From the NCBI GenBank assembly GCA_903932145.1, contig CAIZFE010000065.1:1-64000 (forward strand): a stretch of DNA of 64,000 bases, in the 5' to 3' direction. Origin of the DNA: an uncultured Rhodopila sp. GTDB lineage: Bacteria; Pseudomonadota; Alphaproteobacteria; Acetobacterales; Acetobacteraceae. Of the stretch, positions 60,182 to 64,000 are shown piece by piece. A model generated the notes under the pieces. The model did no database searches and was not told where the DNA came from. It saw nothing but the letters and a program-made list of their open reading frames with translations. Each line of letters starts with the position of its first letter. Within the stretch, counting starts at the first letter, position 1. Made by a program: the position numbers and the translations under genes.

Positions 60182-61065
60182 CGGCACATCTCCTTGTCTT
60201 CCTGCGTGCAGATTGCGCACGCGGAGCCACGCGAATGGGTTGCTTGCGAGATTGCGGGCACCAGTGATTTCTCCTTACGGGGTGGCATTTCGGGTTGGCC
60301 GCGACCCTGAATTTGCAGGATTTGTGCCGCAACCGAGACAGCTATCGCGGCGGGCTGCTTGTTGTCGATACCCGGCAGGCCAATCGGACAGATCAGGCGG
60401 CCGATCGCCGCTGGTCCCAACCCCAGGCGGGTCAGCCGGCTGACGAAACGGGCGCGTTTGGTGGCGGACCCGATCAGGCCGATGCCTACGAAATCATCAC
60501 GTTGCAACGCGGCGGCGATGATTTCGAAGTCAAGCTGGTGGTCATGCGTCATCACCAGCACAAACGAGCCCGCCGGCAGCGCGCCGACCTGCCGCGCGGG
60601 CGTCTCGGTTAGCCGGCGGCGAACGTTGCCGGGCATGTCGTCGGGGAAAGCATCAGGCCGCGAGTCGATCCACGTCACCCGCCCCGGCAATTCCCCCAAC
60701 ACCTTCACCAGCGCTCGGCCGACATGGCCAGCACCGAACAGCGCAACATGGCCGCCCGTTGGCAGCATCGGCTCAAACAACACCGACACATGCCCGCCAC
60801 AGCACTGGCCGAGACCAGGACCGAGTGGAAAATCCCGCGTGACGGGTGCGGTCTCCGGCGCCAACAGCAGCAACCGGCGGGAATCCGCAATACATTGAAA
60901 TTCCAGATTGCCGCCGCCGATCGTGCCGAACAGCGCGTCTCGGGTCACGACCATCTTGCAGCCGGCCTCGCGCGGGGTGGAGCCTCGCGCGGACAGGACC
61001 GTGACCAGGACACAGGCTTCCCCCTCACGGTCCAATTGGGCCAACGCGTCCAGCCAGGGTTGCAT
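60178..61065 (-). CDS. xdhC: XdhC: xanthine dehydrogenase accessory protein, 295 aa
   Basis: XdhC binds the molybdenum cofactor, protects it and helps insert it after sulfuration into XdhB. The N-terminal XdhC/CoxI domain has VLVTVLSARGSTPREAGCKMVV and TIGGGNLEF; Cys-Cys occurs in GLGQCCGGHVS. The C-terminal Rossmann part has ALFGAGHVGRALV and MTHDHQLDFEII. The ATG overlaps the xdhB stop (TGATG). The long frame upstream is antisense to xdhB. The C-terminus extends beyond the usual end with a Lys/Ser-rich tail. Confidence 0.93.
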   Translation of the reverse strand: MQPWLDALAQLDREGEACVLVTVLSARGSTPREAGCKMVVTRDALFGTIGGGNLEFQCIADSRRLLLLAPETAPVTRDFPLGPGLGQCCGGHVSVLFEPMLPTGGHVALFGAGHVGRALVKVLGELPGRVTWIDSRPDAFPDDMPGNVRRRLTETPARQVGALPAGSFVLVMTHDHQLDFEIIAAALQRDDFVGIGLIGSATKRARFVSRLTRLGLGPAAIGRLICPIGLPGIDNKQPAAIAVSVAAQILQIQGRGQPEMPPRKEKSLVPAISQATHSRGSACAICTQEDKEMCR

Positions 61066-63383
61066 CACTCGGCTGCCTTGGCCGGCGCTTCGGCAACGCG
61101 GGCGCGCAACGCCTCGATCGCGTTCAAAACGCGTTCGGGCGTGGCCGGTGAATCGAACCGCAGCGCAGCGCCGTCGCCCACCGACGCGACCGCGTCCTTC
61201 AACGCATGAAACACCGAGATGCCCAACATCAGCGGCGGTTCCCCGACAGCTTTGGACCGGTAGATCGTATCCTCCACATTGCGACCGGCGGCGTAGAGGC
61301 TGACATTGAACTGCGCGGGTACGTCGCCACAAGCCGGGATTTTGTAGGTGGAGGGCGCGTGGGTGCGCAGCCGGCCCTTGTCGTCCCACCACAGTTCCTC
61401 GGTGGTCAGCCAGCCCATGCCCTGCACGAAGCCACCCTCGATCTGCCCGAGGTCGATCGCCGGGTTCAGCGACAGCCCACAATCGTGGACGATATCGACA
61501 CGGCGGACGCGGTATTCGCCGGTCAGGGTATCGACCTCGACTTCAGAAACGGCGGCACCATAGGCATAATAATAGAACGGCCGGCCGCGATGGGTGGCGC
61601 TGTCATAGTGGATCTTGGGGGTGCTGTAGAAGCCGGTGGAGGAGAGTTGCACTCGGGAGCGATGAACCAACCGAGCCATCGCGCCAAAACTGATTTCCTT
61701 GCCGCCGCCGCGCACCATGCCGTCCGCGAACTCGATGGCTTCCGCCGGCACGCCGAACTCGATGGCGGCGACCCCGGCCATGCGTTGCTTGATGGAACGG
61801 GCTGCTGCCTGAGCCGCCATGCCGTTCAGGTCACTGCCGGAGGACGCGGCGGTGGGCGAGGTATTGGGGACTTTGTCCGTGGTCGTGGCGGTGATTTTCA
61901 CGCGGTCGAGGGGAATGCCGAACTCGGCGGCGACAACCTGAGCGACTTTAATGTACAGCCCCTGCCCCATTTCGGTGCCGCCGTGGTTTAGCTGGACGCT
62001 GCCGTCCGTATAGACGTGAACCAGCGCGCCGGCCTGGTTCATCTGCACGAGGTTGAACGAGATGCCGAATTTCACGGGTGTCAGCGCCAGGCCGCGCTTG
62101 ATCCAGGGATTCGCCGCGTTGAAATTTTCGACGCCCGCCCGCCGTTCGGCGTACTGCGACTGTTCGGCGAGGACGTTGACCAAATCGGGGATGACGTTGT
62201 CCTCGATCACCGCATGATACGGCGTCACGTTGCGGTCTGTGGTGCCGTAGAAGTTGCGTTGCCTTACCGTCAGCGGATCAAGTCCCAGAGTGCGGGCAAT
62301 TTCGTCGACAACCTGTTCGATGCCCATCATGCCCTGCGGACCGCCGAAACCACGGAAGGCTGTGTTCGAGACTGTATTGGTCTTCAGGCGATGGGAGACG
62401 ATCCGCACATTCTCCAGATAGTAACAATTGTCGCAATGCAGCATGGCTCGGTCGTTGATCGCGTTGGACAGGTCGGGCGACATGCCGCAGCGGCTGGCGA
62501 GTTCGAACTCGATGCCCTGTATGCGGCCTTCGGCGTCGAAACCGACGTCGTAGTCGATACGGAAATCGTGCCGTTTGCCGGTCAGAACCATGTCGTCGTC
62601 GCGGTCGAGCCGTAACTTGACCGGCCGTTTGGTGCGCTGCGCCAACAAGGCCGCGACGGCGGCGATCAGCGAGGCCTGGGATTCCTTGCCGCCGAACGCA
62701 CCGCCCATGCGGCGGGTTTCTGTCACGACGGAATGGTCGGATAGCTTCAAAGCTTTAGCGACGAGGTGCTGCACCTCGGTCGGGTGCTGGGTGGAGGAAT
62801 AGACCAGCATATCGCCGTCCTCCCCGGGGATCGCCATGGCGACCTGGCCTTCGAGGTAGAAATGTTCCTGGCCGCCGACGTCGATCCGGCCGGAGAGACG
62901 ATGCGGTGAACGGGCCAAAGCGGCGGCGGCATCGCCCCGTGCCATGGTTTGTGTCGGCAGCAGGATGTTGTGCGCGGCCAGCGCCTCGTCGATGGTGATG
63001 ATCGCGGGCAGAACGTCGTATTCAATGGTCGCGGCCATGGCGGCTCTACGGGCGCCCGCCATGCTGTTGGCGGCGACGGCGAAGATGGATTGACCGCAAT
63101 ACTCCACCAGCCCGTCGGCGAAGATCGGGTCGCCCGGCAAAGCGGGGCCGACGTCGTTGACACCGGGTACGTCGGCGGCGGTCATGACGGCGGCCACGCC
63201 CGGCATCGCCGCGGCGGCGGTCACGTCCAGTTTGGTGATGCGGGCGTGCGCGTGTTCGGATAACCGGATGTAGGCATGCAGGAGGTTCGCCGGTTCAGGC
63301 AGGTCGTCGATGTAAAGCGCCTCGCCGCTGACATGCTTGGTGGCGCTGTCGTGCGCTACGTTTTGGCCGACCGGGGCGTTCAT
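61065..63383 (-). CDS. xdhB: XdhB: xanthine dehydrogenase molybdopterin-binding subunit, 772 aa
   Basis: The large catalytic subunit oxidising hypoxanthine to xanthine and urate. The N-terminal HVSGEALYIDDLP is typical. The MoCo-binding boxes are MGGAFGGKESQ (about 233), NTAFRGFGGPQGM (with the substrate-contacting Arg), NHGGTEMGQGLYIKV and the catalytic Glu in AVGEPPLMLG near the C-terminus. Full length. GGAGG lies 7 bases before the ATG, and it overlaps the xdhA stop (ATGA). Operon order xdhA-xdhB-xdhC is standard. Confidence 0.96.
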   Translation of the reverse strand: MNAPVGQNVAHDSATKHVSGEALYIDDLPEPANLLHAYIRLSEHAHARITKLDVTAAAAMPGVAAVMTAADVPGVNDVGPALPGDPIFADGLVEYCGQSIFAVAANSMAGARRAAMAATIEYDVLPAIITIDEALAAHNILLPTQTMARGDAAAALARSPHRLSGRIDVGGQEHFYLEGQVAMAIPGEDGDMLVYSSTQHPTEVQHLVAKALKLSDHSVVTETRRMGGAFGGKESQASLIAAVAALLAQRTKRPVKLRLDRDDDMVLTGKRHDFRIDYDVGFDAEGRIQGIEFELASRCGMSPDLSNAINDRAMLHCDNCYYLENVRIVSHRLKTNTVSNTAFRGFGGPQGMMGIEQVVDEIARTLGLDPLTVRQRNFYGTTDRNVTPYHAVIEDNVIPDLVNVLAEQSQYAERRAGVENFNAANPWIKRGLALTPVKFGISFNLVQMNQAGALVHVYTDGSVQLNHGGTEMGQGLYIKVAQVVAAEFGIPLDRVKITATTTDKVPNTSPTAASSGSDLNGMAAQAAARSIKQRMAGVAAIEFGVPAEAIEFADGMVRGGGKEISFGAMARLVHRSRVQLSSTGFYSTPKIHYDSATHRGRPFYYYAYGAAVSEVEVDTLTGEYRVRRVDIVHDCGLSLNPAIDLGQIEGGFVQGMGWLTTEELWWDDKGRLRTHAPSTYKIPACGDVPAQFNVSLYAAGRNVEDTIYRSKAVGEPPLMLGISVFHALKDAVASVGDGAALRFDSPATPERVLNAIEALRARVAEAPAKAAE

Positions 63384-64000
63384 ACCGGAGCCTCCAGTCT
63401 TGTCCGGGGTGCGTCGGCGCTGGCTTCCAGGAAGACCTTAAACAACAGATTGGCCGCGATGGTTCGGCGATACCCCGCGCTCGCCCGCATGTCGGAAATT
63501 GGGGTGAAATCGGCTTCCAGGGCCGCCATCGCGGATCGCACGGTGGCCTCGGTCCAGGGCTTGCCCAGCAAGGCGGCTTCGGCGTTGCGGGCGCGCGCCG
63601 GGGTGGCGGCTACGCCGCCAAAACCCATGCGAATGTCTCGCACGGTGCCGTCCAGGATGGTGGTTCGAAAGGCGGCACAGACGGCCGAGATGTCCTGGTC
63701 GAACCGTTTTGCCGTTTTGTAGCAGTGGAAACTTTGGCCGGGCGCGGCGACTGGGATGTCGATGCGCTCGATGAACTCGCCGGCGGCCAGGACGGTGCGG
63801 CGGTAGCCGGTAAAGAAGTCCTCGATCGGAACATTGCGCCGGCCGGTGCCTCGGCGCAGCACCAGCGTCGCGCCAACGGCGATCAGGGCCGGTGGCATAT
63901 CGCCAATGGGGGAGGCATTGCCGATGTTGCCGCCGATGGTGCCACGATTGCGGATTTGCCGCGATCCGATCCGCCGGATGAGCAGACCGAGGTCCGGGTA
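63380..64000 (-). CDS. xdhA: XdhA: xanthine dehydrogenase FAD/Fe-S subunit, C-terminal part (cut by window edge)
   Basis: The minus-strand frame is open to the window edge and gives the FAD-binding and C-terminal domains of XdhA: IRNRGTIGGNIGNASPIGD (the FAD motif), LRRGTGRRNVPIEDFFTGYR, DISAVCAAFRT and MRASAGYRRTIAANLL. The N-terminal [2Fe-2S] domains lie outside the window. Electrons from the Mo site pass through this subunit to NAD+. It is the first visible gene of the purine block on this strand. Confidence 0.94.
   Translation of the reverse strand, partial: YPDLGLLIRRIGSRQIRNRGTIGGNIGNASPIGDMPPALIAVGATLVLRRGTGRRNVPIEDFFTGYRRTVLAAGEFIERIDIPVAAPGQSFHCYKTAKRFDQDISAVCAAFRTTILDGTVRDIRMGFGGVAATPARARNAEAALLGKPWTEATVRSAMAALEADFTPISDMRASAGYRRTIAANLLFKVFLEASADAPRTRLEAPV

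Noticed and set aside
1-64000. CRISPR arrays, tRNA and rRNA genes, prophage structural genes, replication origin
   Set aside because: I looked for regularly spaced repeats, cloverleaf-like sequences with CCA ends, and phage head/tail or integrase motifs, and saw none. The only mobile-element protein seen is the orfA fragment at the left edge.

Overview
The window looks like a piece of a high-GC alphaproteobacterial chromosome, most likely from the Acetobacteraceae/Rhodospirillales side. That placement is an inference. It rests on the ChvI/ChvG pair, the PetP/PetR-type regulators divergent from ilvE, the XdhABC cluster and a dispersed palindromic repeat of the CGTCATGGCCCGG type. No rRNA, tRNA or CRISPR array was found. 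Both edges cut genes: an IS3-family transposase orfA at the left and xdhA at the right.

Region by region. 0-5 kb: IS3 end, two hypothetical proteins (one a lipoprotein), a divergent short-chain dehydrogenase / 2-hydroxyacid dehydrogenase pair, and the DNA-repair regulator Ada. 5-16.8 kb: an OmpA-type porin, DedA, a gluconolactonase-like lactonase, a Fic enzyme with a striking repeated palindrome in front of it, a class III CoA-transferase, membrane proteins including an acyltransferase, Aat, a VOC protein, a glycine-zipper lipoprotein and an IlvD/Edd sugar-acid dehydratase. 16.8-19.2 kb: a compact AT-richer islet bracketed by two copies of the last 27 bp of the dehydratase gene. It holds two lipoprotein genes (one FlgO-like), a frameshifted small gene in front of them, and an MbcA/ParS antitoxin with no adjacent toxin. 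19.2-24.2 kb: Uma2, an AAHS-type MFS transporter divergent from two tandem amidohydrolase-2 enzymes, and a GIY-YIG (T5orf172/MUG113-like) protein. 24.3-28.2 kb: a Fe3+/polyamine-type ABC importer with a fused double permease.

28.3-35 kb: a second acyltransferase, EnvZ/OmpR-type kinase and regulator, a PetP-like MarR protein, ilvE, a small unknown and an FAD amine oxidase. 35-41.7 kb: a complete pgaABCD operon for poly-beta-1,6-N-acetylglucosamine biofilm polysaccharide, preceded by an apparent 13-codon leader ORF whose stop codon touches the pgaA start. 41.8-48.7 kb: a HugZ-like protein, chvI-chvG, a DUF6197-like protein, a flavin-dependent acyl-CoA-dehydrogenase-like enzyme, another SDR and a 3-hydroxyisobutyrate-dehydrogenase-like enzyme.

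48.9-64 kb is a nitrogen-heterocycle block. On the plus strand lies atzF-atzG-atzE-atzH (allophanate / 1-carboxybiuret branch), including a 60-residue AtzG that is easily missed. Facing it on the minus strand are xdhA-xdhB-xdhC, two CDA-fold deaminases, a BMP-type binding protein with its ABC ATPase and two permeases (nucleoside-importer type), and an 8-oxoguanine-deaminase-like amidohydrolase. Together these could import purines or nucleosides, deaminate them and oxidise them toward urate, and release ammonia from the late urea-type intermediates. Urate oxidase, urea carboxylase and cyanuric acid hydrolase are not in the window, so how the two branches join is open.
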